A stretch of 64,000 nucleotides of DNA from positions 1,674,001 through 1,738,000 of the forward strand of contig NC_015186.1 of NCBI RefSeq assembly GCF_000202835.1, read 5' to 3'. Origin of the DNA: Acidiphilium multivorum AIU301. Its GTDB lineage: Bacteria > Pseudomonadota > Alphaproteobacteria > Acetobacterales > Acetobacteraceae. The position numbers were made by a program, and so were the translations under genes. Under the pieces are notes generated by a model. That model ran no database searches, was not told where the DNA came from, and saw only the letters and a list, made by a program, of their open reading frames with translations. The first letter of the stretch is position 1; every line of letters starts with the position of its first letter. This document shows, one piece after another, positions 25,614-34,769 of this stretch.

Positions 25614-27272
25614 TCAGCCCGCGCCACAGGCCGCAAGCGTTGCCCGAACGGCTTCCTGCGGCACCTCGCGGCTAGTGAACGCACTGCCGATCCCACGGGC
25701 CAAAACGAAGGCAAGCCTGCCGTCCCGCATCTTCTTATCGCTCTGCATGTGGCCGAGCAGCGCTTCCGCGTTCCAGCCGCCGATCCGGTGCGGAAGGCCG
25801 ACCTCGTCCAGATGCGCGGCAATGCGCGGAACGATTCCCGGATCGCAATAACCAAGACGGGCCGAGAGGTCGAAAGCGCAAACCATGCCGATCGCCACCG
25901 CCTCGCCGTGCAGCAGCGCCTCGCCATAACCGGTCTCGGCCTCGAAGGCGTGAGCGAAAGTGTGGCCGAGATTGAGCAGCGCGCGGCCATCCCGCTTGGC
26001 CTGCTCGCGCGGATCGGCCATCACCACCTGCGCCTTGAAGGCAACAGCGCGGGCAATCGCTTCTTCCTGCAAGCCCTGGTCGCCACCAAGCAGCGCGGCG
26101 CCATGGGCTTCGCACCATTCATAGAGCGCGGGATCGGCGATGAGCCCCGCCTTGACGATTTCAGCATAGCCTGCGGCGGCCTGGCGCCGCGACAGGGTGG
26201 CCAACGTATCGCTGTCGATGACGACAAGACGCGGCTGATGAAACGCGCCGATCAGGTTCTTGCCGTGGCGCGAATTGACGCCGGTCTTGCCACCGACGCT
26301 GGAATCAACCTGCGCGAGCAGCGAGGTCGGAACCTGCGCGAAGGGCAGCCCGCGCAGTACGCTGGAAGCAGCGAACCCGGCCAGATCGCCGATGACGCCG
26401 CCGCCAAGCGCGATGATCGCGGTCTGCCGCTCCGGCTTCAGGGCAAGAATGTCCTCAACCAGTGCGGCAAAACGGGAGAGGCTTTTTGATCCTTCGCCCG
26501 GCGGAACCACGATCCGGTCGTGGATGAAGCCCGCATCGTCAAGCGCGCGTTCGAGTCGCGGCAGATGTGTCTGCGCCACGTTCGCGTCGGTCACCACCAC
26601 GGCGCGACGCGACGGCAGGGCTGCGGCGAGACGGGCACCCGCGCCATCGAGCAATCCGCGGCCGATCACCACGTCATAGCCGGCATCGGGAAGCTCGATC
26701 CGAATGGTCCGCTCGGGCGCGTGGCGAGCGATGGCAGCGGCAACGGTCTCGGTGGTCATGTCAGGCGGGGCCTCGGTACTGTCAACGATGATGTCCGCTT
26801 CGGCATAGACCGGCGCACGCAGCGCGGAAAGCCGGGACAGGATTTCGGCAGGGTCGCCCTGATTAAGCAGTGGCCGATGGGTGCGGCCGCGCACCCGGGC
26901 CAGAAGCACGTCGAGCGTCGCCCGCAGCCAGACGGAAATGGCCCGCGCGCCAATCACTGCGCGGGTCTCGGGGTCCATGAAGGCGCCGCCGCCGGTCGCC
27001 AGAACGATCGGCGGACCGGCCAAAAGCTCGGCAATCATGGCCCTTTCGCGCGCCCGGAAGGCGGCTTCGCCTTCTGAAGCGAAAATATCCGCAACCGTCT
27101 TGCCCGCGGCCGCCTCAATCTCGGCATCGGAATCGTGAAACGGCAGGGCCAGTTGGGCCGCGAGCCGGCGGCCGACCGCCGATTTGCCAGCCCCCATCAG
27201 TCCGATCAGCACGATGCTGCGCATCGGCAAGGCGACAGGAAGGCCGGGTGAATGAAAACTCTTGTCGAACAT
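25614..27272 (-). CDS. aroKB: Bifunctional shikimate kinase / 3-dehydroquinate synthase (AroK-AroB fusion)
   Basis: A 552-residue fusion. Residues about 18-185 are shikimate kinase: P-loop G-L-M-G-A-G-K-S at 24-31, D-S-D-A-E-I-E near 47, and G-G-G-A-F near 94. From about 190 it is 3-dehydroquinate synthase: G-G-G-V-I-G-D-L-A-G-F, the P-T-S-L-L-A-Q-V-D-S-S-V-G-G-K block, N-L-G-H-T-F-A-H-A-F-E and H-G-E-A-V-A-I-G-M. These are steps 5 and 2 of the shikimate pathway to aromatic amino acids. There is no stop or frameshift between the halves. ATG 27272 leaves a 16-residue leader before the kinase; ATG 27224 is an alternative. Divergent from xerD. Confidence 0.93.
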   Translation of the reverse strand: MFDKSFHSPGLPVALPMRSIVLIGLMGAGKSAVGRRLAAQLALPFHDSDAEIEAAAGKTVADIFASEGEAAFRARERAMIAELLAGPPIVLATGGGAFMDPETRAVIGARAISVWLRATLDVLLARVRGRTHRPLLNQGDPAEILSRLSALRAPVYAEADIIVDSTEAPPDMTTETVAAAIARHAPERTIRIELPDAGYDVVIGRGLLDGAGARLAAALPSRRAVVVTDANVAQTHLPRLERALDDAGFIHDRIVVPPGEGSKSLSRFAALVEDILALKPERQTAIIALGGGVIGDLAGFAASSVLRGLPFAQVPTSLLAQVDSSVGGKTGVNSRHGKNLIGAFHQPRLVVIDSDTLATLSRRQAAAGYAEIVKAGLIADPALYEWCEAHGAALLGGDQGLQEEAIARAVAFKAQVVMADPREQAKRDGRALLNLGHTFAHAFEAETGYGEALLHGEAVAIGMVCAFDLSARLGYCDPGIVPRIAAHLDEVGLPHRIGGWNAEALLGHMQSDKKMRDGRLAFVLARGIGSAFTSREVPQEAVRATLAACGAG

Positions 27273-27299
27273 TGTGCTGCGGCTTACCACAAAAACACG

Positions 27300-28214
27300 A
27301 TGGCACTAGAGCGGCATATCGAGGCCTTCCTTGAATCAATGGTCGCAGAGCGCGGCGCGGCGCGGAATACTATTCTTGCGTATCAAGCCGATCTCGCAGA
27401 CTTTGCGGCGTTCTGCGCCTCTCGTGGGCATGGACCAGCCGAAGCCGACGCGGCAAGCGTGGCCGACTATCTCGGCGGCCTCGCCACGGCTGGACTTTCC
27501 GCGCGCACTCAGGCGCGCCGCCTGTCATCCCTGAGGCAGTTCCAGCGCTTCCTGCTGCGTGACGGGCAACGTGCCGATGATCCGACGGCCCTGACTTCGT
27601 CACCGAAACTTGCGCGCACACTGCCAAAGACGATCAGCGAGGCGGAGGTCGACGCACTGCTCACCGCCGCGGCGGCAATGCCCGGTCAAGCCGGACGGGT
27701 CGCCGAGGCGGGACTGGAAATACTTTACGCCACCGGCATGCGAATTTCCGAGCTTCTCGTGCTGCCCGCAAATGCTTTGTCCACCGATGCCTCTGCCTTG
27801 CTGATCAAGGGTAAAGGGGGCCGGGAGCGCATCGTGCCGCTCTCCGCCGCCGCGCGAGATGCTGCGGCCAGATTACGTGAAATGAACCGGAAACGCCCCA
27901 GCCGGCACCTGTTCCCGGGACGCCGCATGGGATTTCCGATGACGCGCCAAGCCTTCGCACGGCAGCTCAAGAGGGTCGCGGTCATGGCGGGGATCCACCC
28001 TGCCCGCGTCTCACCCCACAGCCTGCGCCATGCCTTTGCGACCCACCTCCTGGCGCGCGGTGCTGATCTGCGCAGCCTGCAAACCCTGCTCGGCCACGCC
28101 GATATCTCGACGACACAGATCTACACCCACGTTCTCGCGGAACGGCTGCAAAAGCTGGTGGAGGAGCACCACCCGCTGGCTACTCCGCCGGGCCGGCGAA
28201 AGACGCCAGCCTAA
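27300..28214 (+). CDS. xerD: Tyrosine recombinase XerD
   Basis: A 304-residue site-specific recombinase that, with XerC, resolves chromosome dimers at dif. An N-terminal SAM-like core-binding domain (about 1-90) is followed by the catalytic domain with all active residues: Arg in G-M-R-I-S-E-L, Lys in K-G-K-G-G-R-E-R, H-S-L-R-H, the His in L-L-G-H, and the nucleophile Tyr in Q-I-Y-T-H-V. The start is ATG 27300, 27 bp from the divergent aroKB start. It is convergent with the flagellar operon. Confidence 0.92.
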   Translation: MALERHIEAFLESMVAERGAARNTILAYQADLADFAAFCASRGHGPAEADAASVADYLGGLATAGLSARTQARRLSSLRQFQRFLLRDGQRADDPTALTSSPKLARTLPKTISEAEVDALLTAAAAMPGQAGRVAEAGLEILYATGMRISELLVLPANALSTDASALLIKGKGGRERIVPLSAAARDAAARLREMNRKRPSRHLFPGRRMGFPMTRQAFARQLKRVAVMAGIHPARVSPHSLRHAFATHLLARGADLRSLQTLLGHADISTTQIYTHVLAERLQKLVEEHHPLATPPGRRKTPA

Positions 28215-28240
28215 GATTGCCGCCACGGGTACCGGCCAGC

Positions 28241-29086
28241 CTATTTCGCGAGCAACCGACGGGCAATCGATTGAACGGTTGCCGCTGTAGAGGATTTCGG
28301 AAATTCCGAAAGAAACAGTCGCTGGCCGCGAATCGCCTCGCTGACATTCTCGTCGCGCTGGATGATGCCGAGCAGCGGCGGATCGAGGCGCAGGAACCCC
28401 CGCGCCGCGCGGGCGAGTGCCGCATGAGCGCGCCGGCCAGCGCGATCGGTGTCGACCTGATTGATCACAATCCTAGCATCGACCGGCTCGCCGCGATCAT
28501 TCCGGTCACGCTGGAGCAGTTTGAGGACGGCGTAGCCATCGGTCAGGCTCGTCGGATCGCCTGTGGAAATCAGAACAAGCGTATCAGCCAACGCCGCCAG
28601 ATGGCGCGCCGCGGGCTCGACGCCAGTGCCAAGATCGCACAACAAGACGTCGTAGTTAGCATCACAATCGACCAACCTGCAGACAAGCCGCTCGACGATG
28701 ACCGGATCGAGGCCGGAAAACGCACCTGAACCGGCCTCCCCGGCCAACAGGTCGAACCCGCCCCGCTCCACCGGCACGATGCTTTCTGCGAGGGACGCCT
28801 CGTTACGCAGGATTGCGCCAATATCGGTCGCAGCGAGATGGCCGAGTTGAATATCGGCGTTTGCGAGACCGAAATCGGCATCCAATACCAGGATGCGCGC
28901 GCGCCTCGCACTCATGGCCTGAGCCAGCGACAACGTCAGCCACGTCTTGCCGACCCCACCTTTTCCGGACGCGATCGCGATCACGCGTGGCCGCTGCCGG
29001 GCATTCGACTTCTCACGGGCTCGCTGTTCCCGCGCATTGACATGCAGAGGTCTCCCTCGGCCGACGAGGGAGGTCTCAGGCTGCAT
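28241..29086 (-). CDS. flhG: MinD-like ATPase FlhG (FleN/YlxH), flagellar number regulator
   Basis: A 281-residue ParA/MinD-family ATPase. The deviant Walker A S-G-K-G-G-V-G-K-T is near residue 40, with L-D-A-D-F-G-L-A-N-A-D and Y-D-V-L-L-C-D-L-G following. FlhG restrains flagellar number by acting on FlhF. Start at ATG 29086 with AGGAG upstream, overlapping the end of flhF by 11 bp; a longer frame to 29164 only shadows flhF. It is the last gene of the operon. Confidence 0.88.
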   Translation of the reverse strand: MQPETSLVGRGRPLHVNAREQRAREKSNARQRPRVIAIASGKGGVGKTWLTLSLAQAMSARRARILVLDADFGLANADIQLGHLAATDIGAILRNEASLAESIVPVERGGFDLLAGEAGSGAFSGLDPVIVERLVCRLVDCDANYDVLLCDLGTGVEPAARHLAALADTLVLISTGDPTSLTDGYAVLKLLQRDRNDRGEPVDARIVINQVDTDRAGRRAHAALARAARGFLRLDPPLLGIIQRDENVSEAIRGQRLFLSEFPKSSTAATVQSIARRLLAK

Positions 29087-29957
29087 TGGCGACCGGCTCC
29101 TGAACACGACCGGCATCAAGCAGGCGCCGGACCAGAAAGGCTGGCGTGACCGTTTCGAGCGCATCGCTGACGCGACCAGACGTGCCGGCCTCGGTTAGCT
29201 GGAGCGGCACGGAGCCTGCCGCGGCAACAAGGCCACCAAGGCGGCGCGACACATCAAGGCGCGTCGGAATCAGAGCCGTCGCACCCGCCTCATGAAAGCG
29301 AGAAGCAATTTCCACGCTGTCGGCCGCATCAAGTCCCGCGGGCATTACCAGCGCGGCAACGCCAGAGACTTCCTCAACCATCGATCGCAAATCGTCCATT
29401 TCAGATTTGTCGAACGGATCCATCCCAGGCAAATCGATCAGCGTCGGACGGCGGCTTGCCGGACGACGCCGCATTCCACCCTTTTTCGAAGCCGTGTCGA
29501 TGAACTCGGCGCGCAGGATGCGACACAGTGCGGCCAACTGCGCTGATGCACCGGCCCGGTTCTGGTCGGCGTTAATTACTGTTGGACGGACACCAGCAAG
29601 AACAAATCGTGTCGCCAGTTTAACTGTCGTCATCGTCTTGCCGGCGCCTGGCGGTCCCGCAATGACCAACGGTCGGTCGAAATCAAGCTTCCCAAACGAC
29701 AGGCTGCCAGCAACGGCGGCGTCGGGCGGCTGGTCTGCCCAGGCAGACGCGATGTGCGCCGGAATGCCATGGAAAGACAACGCCTGGCGCCAGGGGTTGG
29801 CCGGATCAGGCGGCAGCTCAGGGTCCAGTGCGACCGTAATCTCGAACTCGCGTCCTCGACGGCGGCTATCGAGGATCAGCGCATCGGGACCGAGGATGCG
29901 ATGAGCCTCCGCGAATGCCTCGCGCATTGATGCCGCTCTGATCACTTTGACTTTCAT
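29076..29957 (-). CDS. flhF: Flagellar SRP-type GTPase FlhF
   Basis: A 293-residue protein related to Ffh/FtsY that sets flagellar position and directs FliF. The N-terminus M-K-V-K-V-I-R-A-A-S and I-L-G-P-D-A-L-I-L-D are FlhF hallmarks. In the GTPase, G1 G-P-P-G-A-G-K-T is at 101-108 and R-A-G-A at 134-137, but the usual D-T-A-G-R motif is replaced by D-L-P-G-M-D near 175. It is shorter than most FlhF proteins (usually near 400 residues) because the linker between the N-terminal and GTPase parts is small. It abuts flhA with no gap, with GGAGCG inside flhA as ribosome site. Confidence 0.85.
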   Translation of the reverse strand: MKVKVIRAASMREAFAEAHRILGPDALILDSRRRGREFEITVALDPELPPDPANPWRQALSFHGIPAHIASAWADQPPDAAVAGSLSFGKLDFDRPLVIAGPPGAGKTMTTVKLATRFVLAGVRPTVINADQNRAGASAQLAALCRILRAEFIDTASKKGGMRRRPASRRPTLIDLPGMDPFDKSEMDDLRSMVEEVSGVAALVMPAGLDAADSVEIASRFHEAGATALIPTRLDVSRRLGGLVAAAGSVPLQLTEAGTSGRVSDALETVTPAFLVRRLLDAGRVQEPVANAA

Positions 29958-32033
29958 TCAAATCGCTCCAACGGTTCTGATGCGGGCACGCGGGAAAATT
30001 TCCGTCTGCGCGAGCACTGGAGTGGATGGCCGGATCCGCTCAAGAATAGCCCGCACATGGGCGCGCAAATGCGCGCTAGTCAGCAGTACGGGAGCTTCTC
30101 CGTCGACACTTGCGGATTCAAAGACCTGATTGATACGACGAGTAAGTTCCGAAAGGCGATTTGACGGCAGAGACAGTTGTCGTGCCTCGGCTGGGCCCAC
30201 GAGGGCCTCGTTGAGTTCCGTTTCCCATTCAGGGCCGATGATGACCAATGGAACATACCCCCGCGAGCCGGTATGAGCGTCGGTCAATTGTCGGGCGAGG
30301 CGAGTCCTCACGTGGGCCGCAATGGCAGGAACGGCCCGCAACTGCATCGAACACGCCTCGTGGATTCCTTCGAGGATCGTCGGCAAATCGCGGATCGACA
30401 CCCGCTCGGCGAGCAGCGCTTGCAGGACGCGCTGAACGCCTCCAACCGTAAAATGGGTTGGGATCAGGTCGGTCACCAGACGTTGCTGTTCGCGCGGAAG
30501 ATCATCGAGTAGCTTCTGGGTCTCGGCAAAAGACAGAAGTTCGGCCATGTTTTCCTTGACCACCTCGGTCAGGTGGGTTGTGAGAACACTTGCGGGATCG
30601 ACCACCGTGCAGCCACGCGCCAACGCCTGTTCGCGATCCGCCTGGTCGATCCAGACTGCCGGCATACCGAATGCAGGCTCTGTCGTCGGATCTCCCGGCA
30701 CGTCAGGCAAGGCTCCGGATGGGCTCATGGCCAAAAGGCGGGTTGGCTGCAACTCGCCAGACGCAGCCTCGATCTCCTTGATGCGCAGGGAGTACGTCGT
30801 TGCAGCCAGTTGCATATTGTCCTGAATGCGTACGGGCGGAAGGATGAAGCCCATTTCAGCTGCGATCGCACGGCGAAGCGCCTTGATCTGCTCTGTGAGC
30901 CGCGGCGTATCTCCACCCGCAAGCACCAGCAATGCATAGCCTAGTTCAAGTCGGATCTGGTCGATCTTGAGCGCCTCGGTGATCGGCGGCTCCGCCGACT
31001 CAACCGGGGCAGGCGCCGCCTCCTCTTGCTCCGGCCGAGGTGGGTTTCTCCAGCGATAGTAGGAACCCCATCCAGCCAGGCCGGAAAGCGTCACGAACGG
31101 AATGAATGGCAAGCCAGGCAGGATGGCAAGCACAAACGCACCTGCCGATGCAATCGCCAGGGGCTTATGCGAACGGCTTAGTTGCGCAACCAGAGCCGCA
31201 TCTGCAGTGCCCTCTGCACTCCCTTTGGTTACCACGATGCCTGCAGCCACAGACACCAGAAGTGCCGGTATCTGGGATACGAGCCCCTCGCCGATCGACA
31301 AAGTGGTAAAGGCCGACGCGGCGTCATGCACTGACATTCCGCGCTGGACAACGCCGATCGCAAAGCCGCCCACAATGTTGATTGATGTTATGATAAGAGC
31401 TGCAATCGCGTCGCCACGGACGAATTTCGCGGCACCATCCATCGCACCATAGAACCCGCTCTCCTGCTCGAGCTCGGCACGCTTACGGCGCGCGACGACT
31501 TCACTGATCGCACCTGAGTTCAACTCGGCATCGATCGCCATCTGCTTGCCGGGAATACCATCAAGGGTAAAACGCGCCGCAACTTCGGCGACTCGTGTGG
31601 AGCCTTTTGTAATAACGATAAAGTTCACCACGATCAGGATCGCAAACACAATCAGCCCGATCAGCAGATCGCCACCCATCAGAAACCCGCCAAATGCCGC
31701 AATGACGTGGCCCGCCGCATCCGGCCCTTCGCTACCATGAGATAGAATCTCACGCGTTGCGGCAATGTCGAGTGAGAGACGCAACAGCGTGGTGAGCAAC
31801 AGCACCGTCGGAAAACTCGTGAAATCGATCGGGCGCCGTATGAACAGCGAAACCATCAACACCAGAATGCTGGCAGTGAATGAGAGCGAAAGCCCTGTAT
31901 CCAGAAGAAATGGTGGCAACGGCACGATCAGAATCGTGATGATGCACACCACGCCGATCGCCAGACCGATATCGGTACCGATCCGGAATTCTTGCAGTCG
32001 CCCGCGAAGGGCCGCGAGGTCTGTTGCAGCCAT
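29958..32033 (-). CDS. flhA: Flagellar export gate protein FlhA
   Basis: A 691-residue central component of the flagellar type III export gate: eight N-terminal membrane helices (to about residue 330), then the cytoplasmic ring domain that docks substrate-chaperone complexes. The FHIPEP-type region is recognisable in R-R-P-I-D-F-T-S-F-P-T-V-L-L, R-L-S-L-D-I-A-A-T-R and G-I-P-G-K-Q-M-A-I-D-A-E-L-N. Length is normal. Its ATG overlaps the flbD stop by one base (TGATG). Confidence 0.96.
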   Translation of the reverse strand: MAATDLAALRGRLQEFRIGTDIGLAIGVVCIITILIVPLPPFLLDTGLSLSFTASILVLMVSLFIRRPIDFTSFPTVLLLTTLLRLSLDIAATREILSHGSEGPDAAGHVIAAFGGFLMGGDLLIGLIVFAILIVVNFIVITKGSTRVAEVAARFTLDGIPGKQMAIDAELNSGAISEVVARRKRAELEQESGFYGAMDGAAKFVRGDAIAALIITSINIVGGFAIGVVQRGMSVHDAASAFTTLSIGEGLVSQIPALLVSVAAGIVVTKGSAEGTADAALVAQLSRSHKPLAIASAGAFVLAILPGLPFIPFVTLSGLAGWGSYYRWRNPPRPEQEEAAPAPVESAEPPITEALKIDQIRLELGYALLVLAGGDTPRLTEQIKALRRAIAAEMGFILPPVRIQDNMQLAATTYSLRIKEIEAASGELQPTRLLAMSPSGALPDVPGDPTTEPAFGMPAVWIDQADREQALARGCTVVDPASVLTTHLTEVVKENMAELLSFAETQKLLDDLPREQQRLVTDLIPTHFTVGGVQRVLQALLAERVSIRDLPTILEGIHEACSMQLRAVPAIAAHVRTRLARQLTDAHTGSRGYVPLVIIGPEWETELNEALVGPAEARQLSLPSNRLSELTRRINQVFESASVDGEAPVLLTSAHLRAHVRAILERIRPSTPVLAQTEIFPRARIRTVGAI

Positions 32034-33388
32034 CAGGCGGCCACACCGTTGTGTGGCGCCGGCACTTCTGCACCACGAGCGGCATATTCACGCAACTTGT
32101 TACGCAGTGCCCGTATGGAAATTCCGAGGATCGTGGCGGCATGTGTCCTGTTGCCAAGACAGTGATTCAGCGTCTCCAGAATCAGTGCCTGCTCGACGTC
32201 TTCGACACGTTGGCCAACCAGCGAGCCAATCGTGTCGCCGGCAGTAGCATGTGCGTGGGGCGAGAGCAGGTATGACGGTTCCTCTGCTTCCGTGGGTATG
32301 CCGATATGCTCAACGTCGATCATCGGCCCTGACGACAACAACACAGCCCTATGCATGGTATTTTCGAGTTCTCGAACATTTCCACGCCAGGAATAGGCAA
32401 GCAGACGCTCAACAGCTCGGCTTGTAAGATGCTTGGTGCCAACTTCATTCAGCCTGGCATAATGAGCCACGAAATGGTGCGCGAGGGGCGCAATATCCCC
32501 AGGACGCTGACGCAACGGCGGAATTCGCAACGTCATGACATTCAGACGAAAGAACAGATCTTCCCGAAATCTGCCATCCGCAATGGCCGACCGCAGATCA
32601 ACGTTCGTGGCAGCAAGGATGCGCACATCAACTGGCACGGGCCGATCACCGCCAATTCGATCCACAGTGCGCTCCTGAAGCGTGCGCAGCAGCTTTGCCT
32701 GCAAGCGCGCGTCCATCTCTCCGATTTCATCAAGCAATAGAGTGCCTCGGTCGGCAGCCTCAAACTTCCCGGTACGGCGCGCGATTGCACCGGAAAATGC
32801 CCCCTTCTCGTGTCCGAATAACTCGGACTCGAGCAGTGTGTCTGGTATTGCTGCGCAGTTGAGAGCGACGAATGGCCCTTTGCGGCGCCTTGAGCGCTCG
32901 TGAATATACCGTGCAAGAACCTCCTTCCCTGTGCCGCTTTCTCCTGTGATCAGGATTGACGCAGTGGATGGCGCTACTTGGTCAGCTTGTGACAGTACTG
33001 CCCGCATAGCGGGGTCACGCGCGATGAACTCGCCCTTCTGCTCTGTAGAAACAGCCGACAGAATGGCTGCGATGAGGTCGGAATCCGGAGGCAAAGGGAG
33101 ATATTCACGTGCGCCAGCACGAATTGCGTCAACGGCGGCCTTCTCATCATTTTCGGCTCCCGCGGCAACGACAGCCGTTGTGAAGCGCTCCGCGGCCAGT
33201 CGCCTCATCAGGGTACCGAAATCGTGCGTGACGTCGCAAATGATGAGGTCGGTCCTCGCATCGGCACGTAGACATTCCAGGGCCGCATCAACGGTCTCAG
33301 CCTGTGCGAGCGTTGCACCCCGAGCCGCAGCAATACGAGCTGCGACACCAAGTTCTCCCGACAGTGAACCGATGATGAGAACCCGCAT
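32033..33388 (-). CDS. flbD: Sigma-54-dependent flagellar regulator FlbD
   Basis: A 451-residue activator. The N-terminal receiver-like domain (1-115) begins M-R-V-L-I-I-G-S and lacks the acidic pair of true receivers, as in Caulobacter FlbD, though Asp52 stands at the usual acceptor place. The AAA+ domain has Walker A G-E-S-G-T-G-K-E at 149-156, L-L-D-E-I-G-E-M-D, and the sigma-54 contact loop as G-A-F-S-G-A (196-201) instead of G-A-F-T-G-A. A Fis-type helix-turn-helix ends the protein (G-N-R-T-H-A-A-T-I-L-G-I-S). It would switch on late flagellar genes with RpoN. Placed between fliN and flhA. Confidence 0.93.
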   Translation of the reverse strand: MRVLIIGSLSGELGVAARIAAARGATLAQAETVDAALECLRADARTDLIICDVTHDFGTLMRRLAAERFTTAVVAAGAENDEKAAVDAIRAGAREYLPLPPDSDLIAAILSAVSTEQKGEFIARDPAMRAVLSQADQVAPSTASILITGESGTGKEVLARYIHERSRRRKGPFVALNCAAIPDTLLESELFGHEKGAFSGAIARRTGKFEAADRGTLLLDEIGEMDARLQAKLLRTLQERTVDRIGGDRPVPVDVRILAATNVDLRSAIADGRFREDLFFRLNVMTLRIPPLRQRPGDIAPLAHHFVAHYARLNEVGTKHLTSRAVERLLAYSWRGNVRELENTMHRAVLLSSGPMIDVEHIGIPTEAEEPSYLLSPHAHATAGDTIGSLVGQRVEDVEQALILETLNHCLGNRTHAATILGISIRALRNKLREYAARGAEVPAPHNGVAA

Positions 33389-33394
33389 ATTCGG

Positions 33395-33769
33395 TCAACC
33401 GTTGCGGTCAGACTTGACGATTTCGGTCATGGTAATGCCGAGCTTCGTTTCGTCGAGCATCACCACTTCGCCACGTGCAATCAGGCGATTGTTGACAAAG
33501 ATATCAATCGGGTCTCCGGCTTTGCGATCGAGTTCGACGACGGCGCCTCGACCAAGCTTAAGCAACTGGCTGACCTGCATGGTCGAGCGACCCAGCACGG
33601 CACTGACGAGCACGGGCACATCGTAGACAGCCTCAAGATCCCGGCTAGGGCGCTGGGTCTCAGGCCCATCTCCCGCCGTGCGGCGGGAAACCGGCGCAAG
33701 CGGCAGGTCCGACAACACCTGGCCATTGCCATTCGGCTCTCCGGTTGGCGTCGTGATTTCAGATGACAA
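33395..33769 (-). CDS. fliN: Flagellar motor switch protein FliN
   Basis: A small switch protein with a disordered N-terminal half and a C-terminal SpoA domain: V-P-V-L-V-S-A-V-L-G-R, L-L-K-L-G-R-G-A-V-V-E-L-D and N-N-R-L-I-A-R-G-E-V-V. It forms the C-ring with FliG and FliM and helps set rotation direction. No ATG precedes the domain; I choose TTG 33769, which has AGGAAG at good spacing and overlaps fliG by 11 bp. TTG 33793 is an alternative. It directly follows fliG: no fliH lies between. Confidence 0.88.
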   Translation of the reverse strand: MSSEITTPTGEPNGNGQVLSDLPLAPVSRRTAGDGPETQRPSRDLEAVYDVPVLVSAVLGRSTMQVSQLLKLGRGAVVELDRKAGDPIDIFVNNRLIARGEVVMLDETKLGITMTEIVKSDRNG

Positions 33770-34769
33770 GGTCGTCTTCCTTTCCGGTTCCAATCTCGAT
33801 TTCGCCCTGAGCGGCGAGTTCCTTTGCTGTGGTCACGATCGCTAGCTGCGCGGCATCAACATCGCGCAAACGCACCGGGCCCAGCGCCTCGATATCCTCG
33901 CGGAGCATCTTTGCGGCACGCTCCGTCATGTTGCTCATGAAGAGGTCGCGGATCTTATCCGATGCTCCCTTGAGCGCGAGCGGCATCACATCGCTGTCGA
34001 CCGAACGCAGAACTGTCTGGATGTCTCGCGGCGCAAGGCGGATGAGATCCTCGAAAGTGAACATCAGTGACCGAATCCGACTCGCCGCCTCCTGGTTGCG
34101 GCTCTCCAGCGCGGCAAACATCCGACTCTCGACGGCTCGATCGAAAGAGTTGAAGATCTCCGCCAGTTTCTCATGCGGATCTCGCTGCACGCTCGACGCC
34201 AGGTTCACCATGAAATCGACCTTGAGCGTGCGTTCCACGTCATCTATGGCCTCTCGTTGCAGACTCTCAATCGTCAGCATGCGCTCGATCACATCGATCG
34301 AGAGAGGCTCGGGCAGTAGTGCGATGACACGGGCGGCGTGCTCGGCAGTGACGCGAGAGAGCACCATGGCTGCGGTCTGAGGATGTTCATGGCAGAGATA
34401 GTCTGCGAGCACGGACTCGTTGACCTTGCCAAGTTTATCCCAGATGTTTTTTCCCGCTGGCCCTTGGATGTCTTCGAGGATCTGTTCGACTCGGCCTGGA
34501 GGAATCATCTTTCGGAGCAATTTCTCCGCGACCTCTGCAGAGCCGGACACGCCAGAGGCCTTTCCCATCCGCCCCGCGAATTCAAAGCAAAGCGCCTCAA
34601 CCGTTTCTGACGGAACAGCGCGCAACGCCACCATGGCGCGTGAAATCTCACGCAACTCGTCATCGTTGAGCATCGCCATCAGTTTGCCGCCAGCCTCTTC
34701 ACCAAGAGCAAGGAGCAAGGCAGCCGCGCGCGAGGCCCCGTTGAGATTGCGATCTGACGTATCGCTCAT
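33759..34769 (-). CDS. fliG: Flagellar motor switch protein FliG
   Basis: A 336-residue protein linking the MS ring to the stator. All three armadillo-like domains are present; the middle domain holds the E-H-P-Q-T-A-A-M-V-L-S signature, and the C-terminal torque helix carries charged residues in the D-L-I-R-L-A-P-R-D-I-Q-T-V-L-R region. ATG 34769 has GAAGG upstream and overlaps the fliF stop by 4 bp. Confidence 0.95.
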   Translation of the reverse strand: MSDTSDRNLNGASRAAALLLALGEEAGGKLMAMLNDDELREISRAMVALRAVPSETVEALCFEFAGRMGKASGVSGSAEVAEKLLRKMIPPGRVEQILEDIQGPAGKNIWDKLGKVNESVLADYLCHEHPQTAAMVLSRVTAEHAARVIALLPEPLSIDVIERMLTIESLQREAIDDVERTLKVDFMVNLASSVQRDPHEKLAEIFNSFDRAVESRMFAALESRNQEAASRIRSLMFTFEDLIRLAPRDIQTVLRSVDSDVMPLALKGASDKIRDLFMSNMTERAAKMLREDIEALGPVRLRDVDAAQLAIVTTAKELAAQGEIEIGTGKEDDLVI

